A stretch of 64,000 bases of DNA from Enterococcus hermanniensis (GCF_001885945.1 NZ_JXKQ01000006.1:62585-126584), one strand, 5' to 3'; shown: positions 34,884 to 44,925, numbered from the stretch's first letter. Program-made: numbers and translations. The notes: a model not told the origin generated them from the sequence alone.

Positions 34884-35978
34884 ATGAAAAAAGCAAAATT
34901 ATTTGGCCTAGGTACCGTAGCAATGGCAGCATTGTTAGCTTTAGGAGCTTGCGGCGGGGGCAGCAGTTCAACTGATTCTTCAGGCGGTTCAGGAAAAGAA
35001 GATTCAAAACATAGTGTTGCGATCGTAACAGATATTGGTGGCGTGGACGACCGTTCATTTAACCAATCAGCTTGGGAAGGACTTCAAGCTTGGGGTAAAG
35101 ATCATGATATCAAAAAAGGGAACGGCGGATATAACTATATCCAATCAAATGATGCTTCTGAATATGAACAAAATATTTCACAAGCCGTTACTAATGGATT
35201 CAAAACAATTTTCGGGATTGGTTACTTACTAGCGGATCCAATCTCAGCAGCAGCAGATCAAAATGCAGATACAAACTTCGTTATTATCGACTCAGTTATT
35301 GAAGGTAAAGACAATGTCGCTTCAGCAACATTTAAAGACCAAGAAGCAGCTTACTTAGCAGGTGTTGCAGCAGCTGAAACAACTAAAACTGACAAAGTTG
35401 GTTTTATCGGTGGTGAAGAAGGAGCCGTTATCGACCGTTTCCAAGCTGGTTTTGAAAAAGGTGTAGCGGATACTGCTAAAAAATTAGATAAAGATATTTC
35501 TGTAGACGTTCAATATGCGGCTTCATTTGGTGATCCAGCTAAAGGTAAAGCCTTAGCTGCTAACATGTACAATAGTGGCGCAGATATTATCTATCATGCA
35601 TCAGGTGGTACAGGTCAAGGGGTCTTCTCTGAAGCAAAAGCTCGTAATGAAAAAGCAGACGAAGCAGATAAAGTTTGGGTTATTGGTGTAGATAGCGATC
35701 AACAAAAAGAAGGTAAATACACTTCTAAAGATGGTAAAGAAAGTAACTTCTGTTTAACATCTTCACTTAAAGGTGTAGGTGCAGCAGTTCAAGATATCTC
35801 TACTCGTGCATTAGAAGATAAATTCCCTGGCGGCGAACACTTAACTTATGGTTTGAAAGACGGCGGTGTATCTCTAACCGATGGTTACCTTTCAGATAAA
35901 GCAAAAGATGCTGTTAAAGAAGCAAAAGATTCTATCATCGATGGTAGTGTCAAAGTTCCAGAAACACCTGAAAAATAA
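34884..35978 (+). CDS. Nucleoside-binding lipoprotein (BmpA/Med/PnrA family)
   Basis: 364 residues starting at ATG 34884 after AGGGGG; the frame is open upstream over the end of cdd but that is not translated. A lipoprotein signal ends in ALLALGAC with the lipidated Cys at residue 23, followed by a Gly/Ser linker. The BMP-family ligand domain has TDIGGVDDRSFNQSAWEG, FGIGYLLAD and GVDSDQQ. Treponemal PnrA and B. subtilis NupN of this family bind purine nucleosides or guanosine. It delivers substrate to the ABC transporter encoded next. Confidence 0.93.
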   Translation: MKKAKLFGLGTVAMAALLALGACGGGSSSTDSSGGSGKEDSKHSVAIVTDIGGVDDRSFNQSAWEGLQAWGKDHDIKKGNGGYNYIQSNDASEYEQNISQAVTNGFKTIFGIGYLLADPISAAADQNADTNFVIIDSVIEGKDNVASATFKDQEAAYLAGVAAAETTKTDKVGFIGGEEGAVIDRFQAGFEKGVADTAKKLDKDISVDVQYAASFGDPAKGKALAANMYNSGADIIYHASGGTGQGVFSEAKARNEKADEADKVWVIGVDSDQQKEGKYTSKDGKESNFCLTSSLKGVGAAVQDISTRALEDKFPGGEHLTYGLKDGGVSLTDGYLSDKAKDAVKEAKDSIIDGSVKVPETPEK

Positions 35979-35991
35979 TTTTTAGGATTTG

Positions 35992-36030
35992 ACCATAGCC
36001 TCATACTTATGAGGTTATGGTTCTCTTTTA
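35992..36030 (+). terminator. Partial terminator between lipoprotein and ATPase genes
   Basis: ACCATAGCCTCAT / ATGAGGTTATGGT stem (one G-U pair) with tail TCTCTTTT. Such a leaky hairpin would give more binding protein than transporter. Confidence 0.7.
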
Positions 36031-36047
36031 AAATAAATTTTCTTTTT

Positions 36048-36082
36048 TTAGACAAGTTTCACTTTGAGTGAGATTTGTCTAA
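36048..36082 (+). other. Second hairpin upstream of the ABC ATPase gene
   Basis: TTAGACAA / TTGTCTAA arms enclosing TTTCACT / AGTGAGA; no U tail. It may stabilise the 3' transcript end or the processed downstream mRNA. Confidence 0.45.
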
Positions 36083-36147
36083 GGGAAGAACGCCCTTAGC
36101 GTTGCAACATTTCGTCAGATTTAAAAAGCGATAGGATGTGAAAAAAA

Positions 36148-37710
36148 GTGGCAGAAGAACAAAATGTCATCGAGATGCGAAACATCACCAAGCAGTTTGG
36201 GACGTTTAAAGCAAATGACAACATCAACTTACAGATTCGTAAAGGCGAGATTCATGCGCTTTTAGGAGAAAATGGCGCTGGAAAGTCGACATTAATGAAT
36301 GTTTTGTCAGGTTTGTTACAACCAACTTCTGGTGAGATATTAATGGACGGACAAAAGGTCGATATTTCAAGTCCGACTAGAGCCAATCAATTAGGAATCG
36401 GAATGGTCCATCAACATTTCATGTTGGTTGATGCTTTTACCGTCACAGAAAACATTATCTTAGGTAGTGAGCCGAGTAAAAACGGCATGCTAGATAAAAA
36501 GAAAGCCAAAGCAGAAATCGTTCGTTTATCCGAAGAATACGGCTTAAAAGTGGATCCGGATGCGTACATCCGAGATATTTCGGTAGGTATGCAGCAACGG
36601 GTCGAAATTTTGAAAACTTTGTATCGTGGAGCAAACGTATTGATTTTTGATGAGCCGACTGCAGTATTAACTCCGCAAGAAATCGATGAGTTGATTACGA
36701 TCATGGGCGGGTTAATCAAAGAAGGCAAATCAATTATTTTGATTACTCACAAATTAGACGAAATCAAAAAAGTAGCCGATCGCTGTTCCGTTATCCGCCG
36801 TGGGCAATATATTGGAACGGTTGATGTGAAGGATGTCAGCTCACAACAATTAGCCGATATGATGGTGGGACGCTCTGTTTCATTTAAAACAGATAAAATA
36901 CCTGCTGTTCCAGGTGAAGTAGTTCTTTCAATCAATGATTTAGTTGTAAAAGAAAGCCGTGGACTTGAGGCGGTTAAGCATTTGTCATTAGAGGTTCACC
37001 GTGGAGAAGTCGTCGGAATTGCTGGAATCGATGGCAATGGGCAATCTGAGCTGATTCAGGCGTTGACGGGATTACGAAAAGTCGAAAGTGGTTCAGTGAC
37101 TATCAATGGTAAAGATATCACAGGTAAATCACCACGACATATCACTGAAACAGGCGTAGGACATGTACCAGAAGACCGTCATAAATACGGTTTGATTTTA
37201 CCACTGCCATTGTCAGAAAATATCGCTTTGCAGTCTTATTACCATGCACCATTTAGTAAGAGTGGGATTTTAAATTATGGAGAGATTGACCGCTATGCCA
37301 AGCGTTTGATTGAAGAATATGACGTGCGGACAACAAGTGAGAAAGCCCCAGCAGCATCGCTTTCTGGTGGTAACCAACAAAAAGCTATTATTGCGCGAGA
37401 AGTTGATCGTGATCCAGATCTATTGATTGTTTCACAGCCAACACGTGGTTTGGATGTCGGTGCGATCGAGTACATTCATAAACGTCTAGTAGAACAACGT
37501 GACAAACAAAAAGGTGTCTTGTTAGTAAGTTTTGAATTAGATGAAATCTTAAATGTCTCAGACCGGATCGCAGTGATCCATGCTGGTGAGATCGTTGGGA
37601 TCGTTGATCCGAAAGAAACTTCTGAAAACGAATTGGGTCTATTAATGGCTGGTTACAGTTTAGAAGAAGCGCGGGCAGAATTAGCAAAGGCTGGTGAGAC
37701 AAATGAATGA
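36148..37710 (+). CDS. Nucleoside ABC transporter ATP-binding protein (NupO-like)
   Basis: 520 residues with two ABC domains. The first is complete: Walker A GENGAGKST near residue 40, signature ISVGMQQRVEI, Walker B LIFDEPTAVL. The second is degenerate as in RbsA-type proteins: GIDGNGQSE replaces Walker A Lys, and VSQPTRGLD has Gln in place of the catalytic Glu. It powers nucleoside uptake by the two permeases encoded next. The start is GTG, seven bases after GGATGTGA. Matches B. subtilis NupO (YufO) in length and layout. Confidence 0.92.
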   Translation: MAEEQNVIEMRNITKQFGTFKANDNINLQIRKGEIHALLGENGAGKSTLMNVLSGLLQPTSGEILMDGQKVDISSPTRANQLGIGMVHQHFMLVDAFTVTENIILGSEPSKNGMLDKKKAKAEIVRLSEEYGLKVDPDAYIRDISVGMQQRVEILKTLYRGANVLIFDEPTAVLTPQEIDELITIMGGLIKEGKSIILITHKLDEIKKVADRCSVIRRGQYIGTVDVKDVSSQQLADMMVGRSVSFKTDKIPAVPGEVVLSINDLVVKESRGLEAVKHLSLEVHRGEVVGIAGIDGNGQSELIQALTGLRKVESGSVTINGKDITGKSPRHITETGVGHVPEDRHKYGLILPLPLSENIALQSYYHAPFSKSGILNYGEIDRYAKRLIEEYDVRTTSEKAPAASLSGGNQQKAIIAREVDRDPDLLIVSQPTRGLDVGAIEYIHKRLVEQRDKQKGVLLVSFELDEILNVSDRIAVIHAGEIVGIVDPKETSENELGLLMAGYSLEEARAELAKAGETNE

Positions 37711-38833
37711 TCGCTCAGAGCGTATTAGAAATATTTTAGTACCAATTATTTCAGTTATTTTAGGATTTATTCTTGGAGCCATCTTGATGGCAATTTTTGG
37801 ATTCAATCCAATCGATGGCTACAATGCGATGTTTAGCTCTGCTTTCCAAAGCACGATGTCAATCGGTGAGATTTTAGTAATTGCAGGCCCACTTATTTTT
37901 ACAGCATTAGGGTTTTCAGTGGCAAACTCGGCTGGATTTTTCAATATCGGACTTTCTGGCCAAGCGTTGTGTGGTTGGGTCGCAAGTATTTGGGTAGCAT
38001 TAAGCATGCCGGATGCACCTAAAATCGTGGTTTTACCATTAGCAATTATTGCGGGTGGCTTAGCCGGGGCAGGAGCTGCCGCTATTCCAGGCGTATTACG
38101 GGCCTTCTTCGGAACAAGTGAAGTTATTGTTACGATCATGATGAACTATGTGATTTTGTACTTCTCAAATCATATCGTCAATCATGTGATGTCCCCAGAC
38201 ATTATTGCAAATAAAGGGGTGACGAAAGCTGTTGGTCTAAATGCTTCATTAAGAGAACCATGGTTAACTAATTTATTTGGTGGATCACGGGTCAATATGG
38301 GGATCATTTTAGCGTTAGTCTTTTTAGTTCTTGTTTGGTTCTTGATGAAACGAACAACATTAGGCTTTGAAATTCGTTCGGTAGGACTTAACCCATTTGC
38401 ATCAGAATATGCTGGGATGAGCAGTAAACGAACAATTATTATTTCAATGATTATTTCTGGTTTATTAGCAGGTCTTGGTGGCGTTGTTTATGGACTAGGA
38501 ACATTTATGAACTATTTTGTTCAAGGCACTTCTATCAGTATCGGATTCGACGGTATGGCTGTGTCACTACTAGGTAACGGTAGCTCGATCGGTATCTTGT
38601 TATCCGCATTATTATTTAGTGTCTTGAAGCTCGGTGGCCAAGGAATGCAGTTCTCAGGCATTCCAAGTGAACTAGCAAATAGTGTCATTCCATTGATCAT
38701 CTTCTTCGTAGCAATTAATTATATTGTTCGTGTAGGACTTGCAAAAGTAATGGGCGGCAAGAAAGAAATTGAAAAAGTTCAAGAAGTAGAAGCTGCTCCG
38801 AACGAAGAATCAGAAAAAGGGGGCAAAGTCTAA
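37703..38833 (+). CDS. Nucleoside ABC transporter permease (NupP-like)
   Basis: 376 residues with nine or ten helices; a BPD_transp_2 family permease. The segment AIPGVLRAFFGTSEVIVTIMMNYV (in pieces near residues 130-155) is the coupling region that contacts the ATPase. The ATG at 37703 overlaps the end of the ATPase gene by eight bases, following GGTGAG. The C-terminus carries a charged Glu/Lys tail. Forms the membrane channel with the next gene product. Confidence 0.92.
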   Translation: MNDRSERIRNILVPIISVILGFILGAILMAIFGFNPIDGYNAMFSSAFQSTMSIGEILVIAGPLIFTALGFSVANSAGFFNIGLSGQALCGWVASIWVALSMPDAPKIVVLPLAIIAGGLAGAGAAAIPGVLRAFFGTSEVIVTIMMNYVILYFSNHIVNHVMSPDIIANKGVTKAVGLNASLREPWLTNLFGGSRVNMGIILALVFLVLVWFLMKRTTLGFEIRSVGLNPFASEYAGMSSKRTIIISMIISGLLAGLGGVVYGLGTFMNYFVQGTSISIGFDGMAVSLLGNGSSIGILLSALLFSVLKLGGQGMQFSGIPSELANSVIPLIIFFVAINYIVRVGLAKVMGGKKEIEKVQEVEAAPNEESEKGGKV

Positions 38834-39786
38834 TGAATATGGATTTGTTAGCTTCAATTATTGCTCAAACGCTTGTATATTCAGCACCGCTTATCTTGAC
38901 AGCATTGGGCGGTGTGTTTTCTGAACGTAGCGGAATCGTAAACGTAGGATTAGAAGGTATCATGGTTGTCGGGGCCTTCAGTTCAGTTGTTTTCAACTTG
39001 GCTTTTGCAGATCAATTTGGTGCGATGACCCCTTGGTTGGGTGTGTTAGTTGGCGGCTTAGCCGGGATGGTATTTTCACTATTACATGCTGTAGCAACGG
39101 TCAATTTTCGTGCAGACCATATCATCAGCGGTACGGTGATGAATTTATTAGCACCGCCATTAACGATTTTCTTGATTAAAGTAATTTACGGAAAAGGCCA
39201 AACAGACACGATTCAACAACAATTTGGTTATTTTGATTTTCCCGGTTTAAGTAAAATTCCTGTGATCGGCGAATTGTTCTTTAAAAATACAAGTTTGCCT
39301 GCGTATTTCGCTATTTTGATTGCAGTACTTTCATGGTTCATTATTTTTAAAACACGTTTTGGTTTACGTCTACGCTCTGTCGGAGAAAATCCCCAAGCGG
39401 CTGATACTTTGGGAATCAACGTGTATGCTTTACGTTATGCAGGTGTTTTATTCTCAGGTTTCTTAGGCGGTATGGGTGGTGCAGTCTTTGCACAATCGAT
39501 TGCTGGACGTTTTGCAGCAACAACGATTGCCGGCCAAGGTTTCATCTCACTTGCAGCGATGATCTTTGGTAAATGGAATCCATTGGGAGCAATGGGAGCA
39601 GCAATTTTCTTCGGTTTTGCACAAAACTTGAGTATTGCCGGTTCCAACCTACCAGTTATTTCACAGATTCCGGATGTGTATTTACAATCAGCACCATATA
39701 TTTTGACGATTGTCGTATTGGTTCTCTTCTTAGGGAAATCAGCTGCGCCAAAAGCCGATGGTGTCAATTATATCAAAACAAAATAA
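38833..39786 (+). CDS. Nucleoside ABC transporter permease (NupQ-like)
   Basis: 317 residues, the shorter permease of the pair, with about eight or nine helices. Family landmarks are ERSGIVNVGLEGIMVVGAF near residues 29-47 and the coupling region LRLRSVGENPQAADTLGIN near 184-202. Its start overlaps the stop of the preceding permease (TAATG), with AAAGGGGG upstream, so translation is coupled. Ends the transport part of the nucleoside operon; a terminator follows. Confidence 0.92.
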   Translation: MNMDLLASIIAQTLVYSAPLILTALGGVFSERSGIVNVGLEGIMVVGAFSSVVFNLAFADQFGAMTPWLGVLVGGLAGMVFSLLHAVATVNFRADHIISGTVMNLLAPPLTIFLIKVIYGKGQTDTIQQQFGYFDFPGLSKIPVIGELFFKNTSLPAYFAILIAVLSWFIIFKTRFGLRLRSVGENPQAADTLGINVYALRYAGVLFSGFLGGMGGAVFAQSIAGRFAATTIAGQGFISLAAMIFGKWNPLGAMGAAIFFGFAQNLSIAGSNLPVISQIPDVYLQSAPYILTIVVLVLFLGKSAAPKADGVNYIKTK

Positions 39787-39799
39787 TTCTTTTGTAATT

Positions 39800-39846
39800 A
39801 AAGGGCGGGACTATGGGACAAGTTACTTAGTCACGCCCTTTTTCTT
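39800..39846 (+). terminator. Intrinsic terminator of the nucleoside uptake operon
   Basis: AAGGGCG-G-GACTA / TAGTC-A-CGCCCTT stem with one internal mismatch, followed by TTTTTCTTTT. Confidence 0.88.
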
Positions 39847-39917
39847 TTAGTAATCACAGTGGCAGATTTTATTTTTATAAGTGATTGTTTCATTGAAATA
39901 ATTGTAAAGGCTTTTAG

Positions 39918-39946
39918 TTTACGGGTTAAAAAGAAGCTTTTATACT
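39918..39946 (+). promoter_or_regulatory. Promoter of deoB-punA-deoD with operator half-site
   Basis: TTTACG, 17 bases, TATACT, 72 bases before deoB. The word ACGGGTTAA spans the end of the -35 and the start of the spacer; the same nine bases form the left half of the palindrome in the promoter at 32208. This suggests the same regulator acts on both operons. Confidence 0.65.
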
Positions 39947-40017
39947 TTAAATTGGTAAGTTATGAGTGGAATTCATTTCTACTTATTTGATAGATAAAAT
40001 AGAAAGAGGGAATTGAA

Positions 40018-41190
40018 ATGTTTAAGCGTATTCACTTAGTTGTAATGGATTCAGTTGGTATCGGAGAAGCACCAGATGCTGAAAAATTTGGCGATGTAGG
40101 TTCAGATACTTTGGGTCATATTGCAGAAGAAGCCGGACTAACTATTCCACACTTAGAACAACTTGGATTAGGTACAATCCGTCCATTAAAAGGCGTAAAG
40201 GATGTCGCAGATCATGATGGTTACGCGACTAAATTAGAAGAAATCTCAGTAGGAAAAGATACGATGACCGGTCATTGGGAAATTGCCGGATTAAATATCA
40301 AAACACCATTCCGAGTATTTCCAGAAGGATTCCCACAAGAATTATTAGATCAAATTTCGGAATTTTCAGGTCGTGGCATTATCATGGGAGCGAACAAACC
40401 ATATTCTGGAACAGAAGTTATCAAAGACTTCGGTGAAGAACAAATGAAGACTGGGGACTTGATCATTTATACTTCTGCAGATCCAGTTTTACAGATTGCA
40501 GCTCACGAAGAAGTTATTCCGCTAGAGGAATTATACAAAATTTGTCAGTATGTTCGTGATATTACGAAAGACGATCCATATATGATCGGCCGAATCATCG
40601 CACGTCCATATCTAGGTGAACCAGGAAACTTCACTCGGACAAGTAATCGTCATGACTATGCCTTGGATCCATTTGGTAAAACGGTTTTAGATGCATTGAA
40701 AGACAATGGCAAGGACGTGATTGCTGTTGGAAAAATCAATGATATTTTTAATGGTCAGGGAATGACGGATGCAGTTCGTACGAAGAGCAATATGGATGGT
40801 GTCGATAAATTATTAGCTGTCATGAAGGAAGAGTTTACGGGCTTAAGTTTTACTAATTTAGTTGATTTTGACGCGCTATTTGGTCATCGACGTGATGTTG
40901 TAGGGTATGCACATGCAATTGAAGAATTTGATTTACGTATACCAGAAATATTAGATGCAATGCAAGAAGATGATTTATTAATGATCACAGCAGACCATGG
41001 GAATGATCCAACCTTTACCGGAACTGATCATACTCGTGAGTACGTGCCTTTGTTGGTTTATAGTAAAAATATGAAAGCACAAGGCAAATTACCACAAGGT
41101 TATTACTCAGATATTGCAGCTACGATTGCAGAAAACTTTGACGTACCAGCAACTGAGAACGGCGAAAGTTTCTTAAAATTACTAAAATAA
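40018..41190 (+). CDS. deoB: Phosphopentomutase
   Basis: 390 residues of the alkaline-phosphatase-like superfamily. The metal ligands are seen in [13 protein letters not shown] (start) and in [21 protein letters not shown] (split here: DHGND near 322-326, DHTRE near 333-337). [11 protein letters not shown] holds the phosphorylated Thr. It converts (deoxy)ribose 1-phosphate to the 5-phosphate, linking the phosphorylases to DeoC. AGAGGG precedes the ATG. First of three genes with a promoter separate from the uptake operon. Confidence 0.98.
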   Translation: MFKRIHLVVMDSVGIGEAPDAEKFGDVGSDTLGHIAEEAGLTIPHLEQLGLGTIRPLKGVKDVADHDGYATKLEEISVGKDTMTGHWEIAGLNIKTPFRVFPEGFPQELLDQISEFSGRGIIMGANKPYSGTEVIKDFGEEQMKTGDLIIYTSADPVLQIAAHEEVIPLEELYKICQYVRDITKDDPYMIGRIIARPYLGEPGNFTRTSNRHDYALDPFGKTVLDALKDNGKDVIAVGKINDIFNGQGMTDAVRTKSNMDGVDKLLAVMKEEFTGLSFTNLVDFDALFGHRRDVVGYAHAIEEFDLRIPEILDAMQEDDLLMITADHGNDPTFTGTDHTREYVPLLVYSKNMKAQGKLPQGYYSDIAATIAENFDVPATENGESFLKLLK

Positions 41191-41218
41191 ATTCAGATAG
41201 ATAAATCAGGAGGGTTTT

Positions 41219-42037
41219 ATGACAGACTTACAAGGAAAAATTAAACAAACTGCAAGCTATATCCAAGATAAAGGAGTGGCTGATAGTGCTTTCGGCTTGA
41301 TTTTAGGCTCTGGGTTAGGTGAATTGGCTGAAGAAATCGAAAATCCGATCGTTATTCCTTATAATGAAATTCCACATTTTCCTGTATCAACGGTGATTGG
41401 ACATGCAGGTCAATTAGTTTATGGTCAATTAGCTGGGAAGAATGTTTTAGCGATGCAAGGTCGCTTCCATTATTATGAAGGTAATCCAATGGAGACAGTG
41501 ACCTATCCAGTTCGTGTAATGGCTGAGTTAGGTATTCATTCAGTAGTGGTGACGAATGCTGCTGGCGGTGTGAATGAAGGCTTCCAACCAGGTAATTTAA
41601 TGTTGATTACAGATCATATCAACTTTATGGGAACGAATCCGTTGATTGGACCAAATGATGATGAGATGGGGCCACGTTTTCCAGATATGAGTGCGGCTTA
41701 CACGAAAGAGTATCAGGAAAAAGCCCGTGAAGTCGCTAAAAAATTATCAATTGGCTTACAAGAAGGTGTCTATCTTGGTATGACCGGCCCAACGTATGAA
41801 ACGCCAGCAGAAATTAGAATGGCACGAACAATCGGAGCCGATGCGGTCGGGATGTCGACGGTACCAGAAGTTATCGTTGCTGCCCATAGCGGAATGAAAG
41901 TATTAGGTATTTCTTGTATCACGAATTTGGCCGCTGGAATGCAAGCTAACTTGAATCATGCAGAAGTAGTTGAAACAACTGAACGAGTAAAAGAAGACTT
42001 TAAAACATTAGTTAAAGAAACATTAGCAGTTCTATAA
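41219..42037 (+). CDS. punA: Purine nucleoside phosphorylase I (trimeric type)
   Basis: 272 residues. Hallmarks are LILGSGLGELAEEI near 23-36, HAGQLVYGQLAGKNV, VVTNAAGGVNEGFQPG (about 111-126) and VGMSTVPEVIVA near 215. The enzyme cleaves inosine and guanosine and their deoxy forms to base and pentose 1-phosphate. AGGAGGG precedes the ATG, and deoB ends 28 bases upstream, so both are cotranscribed. It complements the hexameric-type DeoD encoded next. Confidence 0.97.
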   Translation: MTDLQGKIKQTASYIQDKGVADSAFGLILGSGLGELAEEIENPIVIPYNEIPHFPVSTVIGHAGQLVYGQLAGKNVLAMQGRFHYYEGNPMETVTYPVRVMAELGIHSVVVTNAAGGVNEGFQPGNLMLITDHINFMGTNPLIGPNDDEMGPRFPDMSAAYTKEYQEKAREVAKKLSIGLQEGVYLGMTGPTYETPAEIRMARTIGADAVGMSTVPEVIVAAHSGMKVLGISCITNLAAGMQANLNHAEVVETTERVKEDFKTLVKETLAVL

Positions 42038-42074
42038 TTAGCAAGCAAAAAATACACTATATCGGAGGAGTAAA

Positions 42075-42779
42075 ATGAGCGTTCATATCGAAGCGAAACA
42101 AGGCGAAATTGCTGATAAAATTTTATTACCAGGAGATCCGTTACGGGCAAAATTCATTGCGGAGAATTTCTTAGAAGAGGCAGTTTGTTATAACAATGTT
42201 CGAGGTATGCTAGGTTATACGGGGATGTATAAAGGCGAACGTGTTTCTGTTCAAGGAACAGGAATGGGAATGCCGTCAGCAGGAATTTATGCGCAAGAAC
42301 TGATCCAATCCTATGGCGTAAAAAAATTGATTCGTGTAGGAACATGTGGAGCTTTATCTAAAGCTGTCCATGTTCGTGACCTGATTATTGCACAAGGAGC
42401 GGTAACAAGTTCTTCAATGGTCGAAAAACATTTCCCAGGTTTTCACTTTGCCCCAATCGCTGATTTTGATTTGATGATGAAGGCATACGATGTAGCTAAA
42501 GAAAAAGGTTTTACGACCCATGTAGGTAACATATTGTCTGAAGATACGTTCTATAAAGATGATCTAACAACGACGTTCAATTTGGCTGAGTATGGTGTCT
42601 TGGGCGTTGAAATGGAAGCTGCGATTTTGTATTATCTAGGTGCGAAATTCAATGTTCAAACATTAGGAATCATGACCGTTAGTGATCATATGGTGACGGG
42701 AGAAGATACAACATCAGAAGAACGCCAAAATACATTTAAAGATATGATGTATGTCGGTTTAGAAACACTGATTAGTTAA
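42075..42779 (+). CDS. deoD: Purine nucleoside phosphorylase, DeoD type
   Basis: 234 residues, hexameric type. [14 protein letters not shown] near the start, [17 protein letters not shown] near 62-78 and the base-site [10 protein letters not shown] near 179 are diagnostic. It accepts adenosine as well as 6-oxopurine nucleosides, which PunA does not. CGGAGGAG precedes the ATG. Last gene of the deoB-punA-deoD unit, closed by a terminator. Confidence 0.97.
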   Translation: MSVHIEAKQGEIADKILLPGDPLRAKFIAENFLEEAVCYNNVRGMLGYTGMYKGERVSVQGTGMGMPSAGIYAQELIQSYGVKKLIRVGTCGALSKAVHVRDLIIAQGAVTSSSMVEKHFPGFHFAPIADFDLMMKAYDVAKEKGFTTHVGNILSEDTFYKDDLTTTFNLAEYGVLGVEMEAAILYYLGAKFNVQTLGIMTVSDHMVTGEDTTSEERQNTFKDMMYVGLETLIS

Positions 42780-42786
42780 ACATTCA

Positions 42787-42821
42787 GCTGATTTCCATTT
42801 TTGGAGATCAGTTTTTTTATT
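42787..42821 (+). terminator. Intrinsic terminator of deoB-punA-deoD
   Basis: CTGATTTCC / GGAGATCAG stem with one G-U pair, followed by TTTTTTTATTT. Confidence 0.88.
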
Positions 42822-42880
42822 TAAAAGAGAGCAGTTTTTGAATAAGAGTCTTCTAGTAGTTGCGTTTGAGTGAGATTCGT

Positions 42881-42886
42881 TATAAT
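42881..42886 (+). promoter_or_regulatory. -10 box of the esterase gene
   Basis: A perfect TATAAT 37 bases before the start at 42923; the best -35 (TTGCGT at 42860) is only 15 bases away. Confidence 0.4.
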
Positions 42887-42922
42887 AAAGGTACTGAGCT
42901 AATTATTAAGGAGAGGTCAAAG

Positions 42923-43675
42923 ATGAAAACCGTTGTACGAAAACGAATGATCGGAAACATTCCGTTACTTGAAGTAGTAGAAGAAGACAAAATCTATGAA
43001 CCATTGCCATTGATTATTTATTATCATGGATGGCAAACCGCGAAAGAATTAGTATTGACTCAAGGGCGTAAACTAGCGGCAAAGCATTTTCGTATTTTAC
43101 TACCTGATGCAGCGAATCATGGCGAACGCAAGACCAAGACGTCAGAAATTCCGTCACTGACTTTTTGGGATAGTATTCAGACAAATCTTTATGAGTTTGG
43201 TTTTTTAGTTGATTACTTTGAAAATTTAGGTTTAGTAATGGGAAAAATTGGAGTGGGCGGTATTTCAATGGGTGGGATTACGACATGCATGTTACTGACA
43301 CAACATCCTGAGATCGATGTTGCTGCATGTGTCATGGGTTCACCCGCTCCGATTAAGTATCGGGAACGGATTTGTGATCATGCTAGAGAATTAGGTTTTT
43401 ATTTGCCTACAGATTATCGAAAACTCACCTCATGGTTGGAAAAGTATGATTTATCATTGGCACCTGAAAAAGTTGCTGATCGGCCGCTATTTTTTTGGCA
43501 TGGGACAGAAGATGAAAAAGTTCCCTATGTCCATACCGCTGATTTTATCAAAGAAAATCCGGGATTACCGCTAACTTTTATCAGCGCTCAGGAGCGTCAT
43601 TTTGTTCAAATTGCAACGATGGATCGAATTGCTGATTTTTTTGTTGATAACTTAGCTAAAGTTGAGGGAAAGTAG
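42923..43675 (+). CDS. Alpha/beta hydrolase (YitV-like esterase family)
   Basis: 250 residues starting at ATG 42923 after GGAGAGG. An alpha/beta-hydrolase fold: oxyanion strand IIYYHGWQ near 31-38, LLPDAANHGER near 57-67, nucleophile Ser in GGISMGGI near 118, FFWHGTEDEKVPY with the acid, and the final His in ERHFVQIA. It resembles predicted esterases such as YitV. No signal peptide. The substrate is unknown; the 61-base gap to the alcohol dehydrogenase gene allows cotranscription. Confidence 0.82.
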   Translation: MKTVVRKRMIGNIPLLEVVEEDKIYEPLPLIIYYHGWQTAKELVLTQGRKLAAKHFRILLPDAANHGERKTKTSEIPSLTFWDSIQTNLYEFGFLVDYFENLGLVMGKIGVGGISMGGITTCMLLTQHPEIDVAACVMGSPAPIKYRERICDHARELGFYLPTDYRKLTSWLEKYDLSLAPEKVADRPLFFWHGTEDEKVPYVHTADFIKENPGLPLTFISAQERHFVQIATMDRIADFFVDNLAKVEGK

Positions 43676-43736
43676 TTTCCTTCTCGAAAAATTTGACTTA
43701 AGATATGAAGATAATAGAAACAAGGAGGAATTTTTA

Positions 43737-44924
43737 ATGGAAAATTTTGATTTTCATGTAACCACAGATATTCGCTTTGGGAAAGACCGTTTGGCTGAGT
43801 TGCCAGAAGCTCTGAACCAATTTGGTAAAAAAGTATTGATCGTATATGGTGGAGGTAGCATCAAAAAGATCGGCTTATACGATAAAGTGATGGAACAATT
43901 AAAAGCTAACGGCAACGAAGTTTTTGAACTTGCGGGCGTTGAACCTAATCCACGCGTTGAAACTGTTCGGCGTGGAGCAGAGATCTGTCGTAAAGAAAAA
44001 ATCGATGTCTTATTAGCGGTCGGTGGCGGATCAACGATTGATTGTGCCAAAGTAGTTGCAGCAGCAGCGAAATTTGATGGTGATGCATGGGATCTTGTTT
44101 TACAACGTCGTGGCTATCAAGGTGGCGCGTTGCCATTAGTAACGATCTTGACATTAGCAGCTACAGGTAGTGAAATGAATAGCGGCGCTGTGATCTCAAA
44201 TCTTGAAACACATCAAAAATTAGGAACAGGTAGCAAGGCGATGTTACCAAAAGTTTCTTTCTTAGATCCACAAAATACTTTTAGTGTGAATAAATATCAA
44301 ACTGCTGCAGGTTCAGCTGACATTATGAGCCACTTGATTGAAAATTATTTTAAACGAACTGAAGGAGCCGATATTCAAGATTCTGTTTCTGAAGGTTTGA
44401 TGCGTTCGGTTATTAAAAATTGTCCGATCGCATTAAAAGATCCGACTGATTATGATGCACGGGCAAACTTGATGTGGGCAAGCACATTAGCTTTGAATGG
44501 CTTGACTGGGAATGGTAAGCCAGGAGCTTGGTCGTGTCATCCGATGGAACATGAATTGAGTGCTTTTTATGATATCACTCATGGTGTTGGATTAGCGATC
44601 TTGACACCTCGCTGGATGGAGTATAGCTTAAATGATGAGACTGTTGATAAATTTGCTCATTTTGCTTGGAACGTTTGGAATGTAGAAGAAAAAGTTCCCA
44701 TGTTAGCTGCCCGAATTGGGATTCAAAAATTATACGATTACTTCAAAGCTTGTGGTATCCCAATGACATTGCCTGAAGTTGGAATCGATGAAGAAAAATT
44801 TGAAGAGATGGCGAAACAAGCAGTCGCTCACAGTACGATTAAGACAGATGCGTTTGTGCCATTAGATGAGGCCGCGGTTAAAGAAATTTATACTGCTTGC
44901 TTGACTGAAAGTAATTTCGAATAA
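43737..44924 (+). CDS. Iron-containing alcohol dehydrogenase (BdhA/YqhD-like)
   Basis: 395 residues starting at ATG 43737 after AAGGAGGA. Group III alcohol dehydrogenase: nucleotide site YGGGSIKKIGLYDKV near 39-53, AVGGGSTIDCAK near 92-103, and metal-site histidines in SHLIENYF, HPMEHELSAFYDITHG and THGVGLAIL. The reading resembles NADPH-dependent butanol dehydrogenase or the broad aldehyde reductase YqhD. It reduces aldehydes, a plausible route for acetaldehyde or butyraldehyde. Confidence 0.92.
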   Translation: MENFDFHVTTDIRFGKDRLAELPEALNQFGKKVLIVYGGGSIKKIGLYDKVMEQLKANGNEVFELAGVEPNPRVETVRRGAEICRKEKIDVLLAVGGGSTIDCAKVVAAAAKFDGDAWDLVLQRRGYQGGALPLVTILTLAATGSEMNSGAVISNLETHQKLGTGSKAMLPKVSFLDPQNTFSVNKYQTAAGSADIMSHLIENYFKRTEGADIQDSVSEGLMRSVIKNCPIALKDPTDYDARANLMWASTLALNGLTGNGKPGAWSCHPMEHELSAFYDITHGVGLAILTPRWMEYSLNDETVDKFAHFAWNVWNVEEKVPMLAARIGIQKLYDYFKACGIPMTLPEVGIDEEKFEEMAKQAVAHSTIKTDAFVPLDEAAVKEIYTACLTESNFE

Positions 44925-44925
44925 A

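Noticed and set aside
36048-36082. Riboswitch before the nucleoside ABC ATPase gene
   Set aside because: It is a simple hairpin with no purine or other riboswitch core and no linked terminator or anti-RBS helix.
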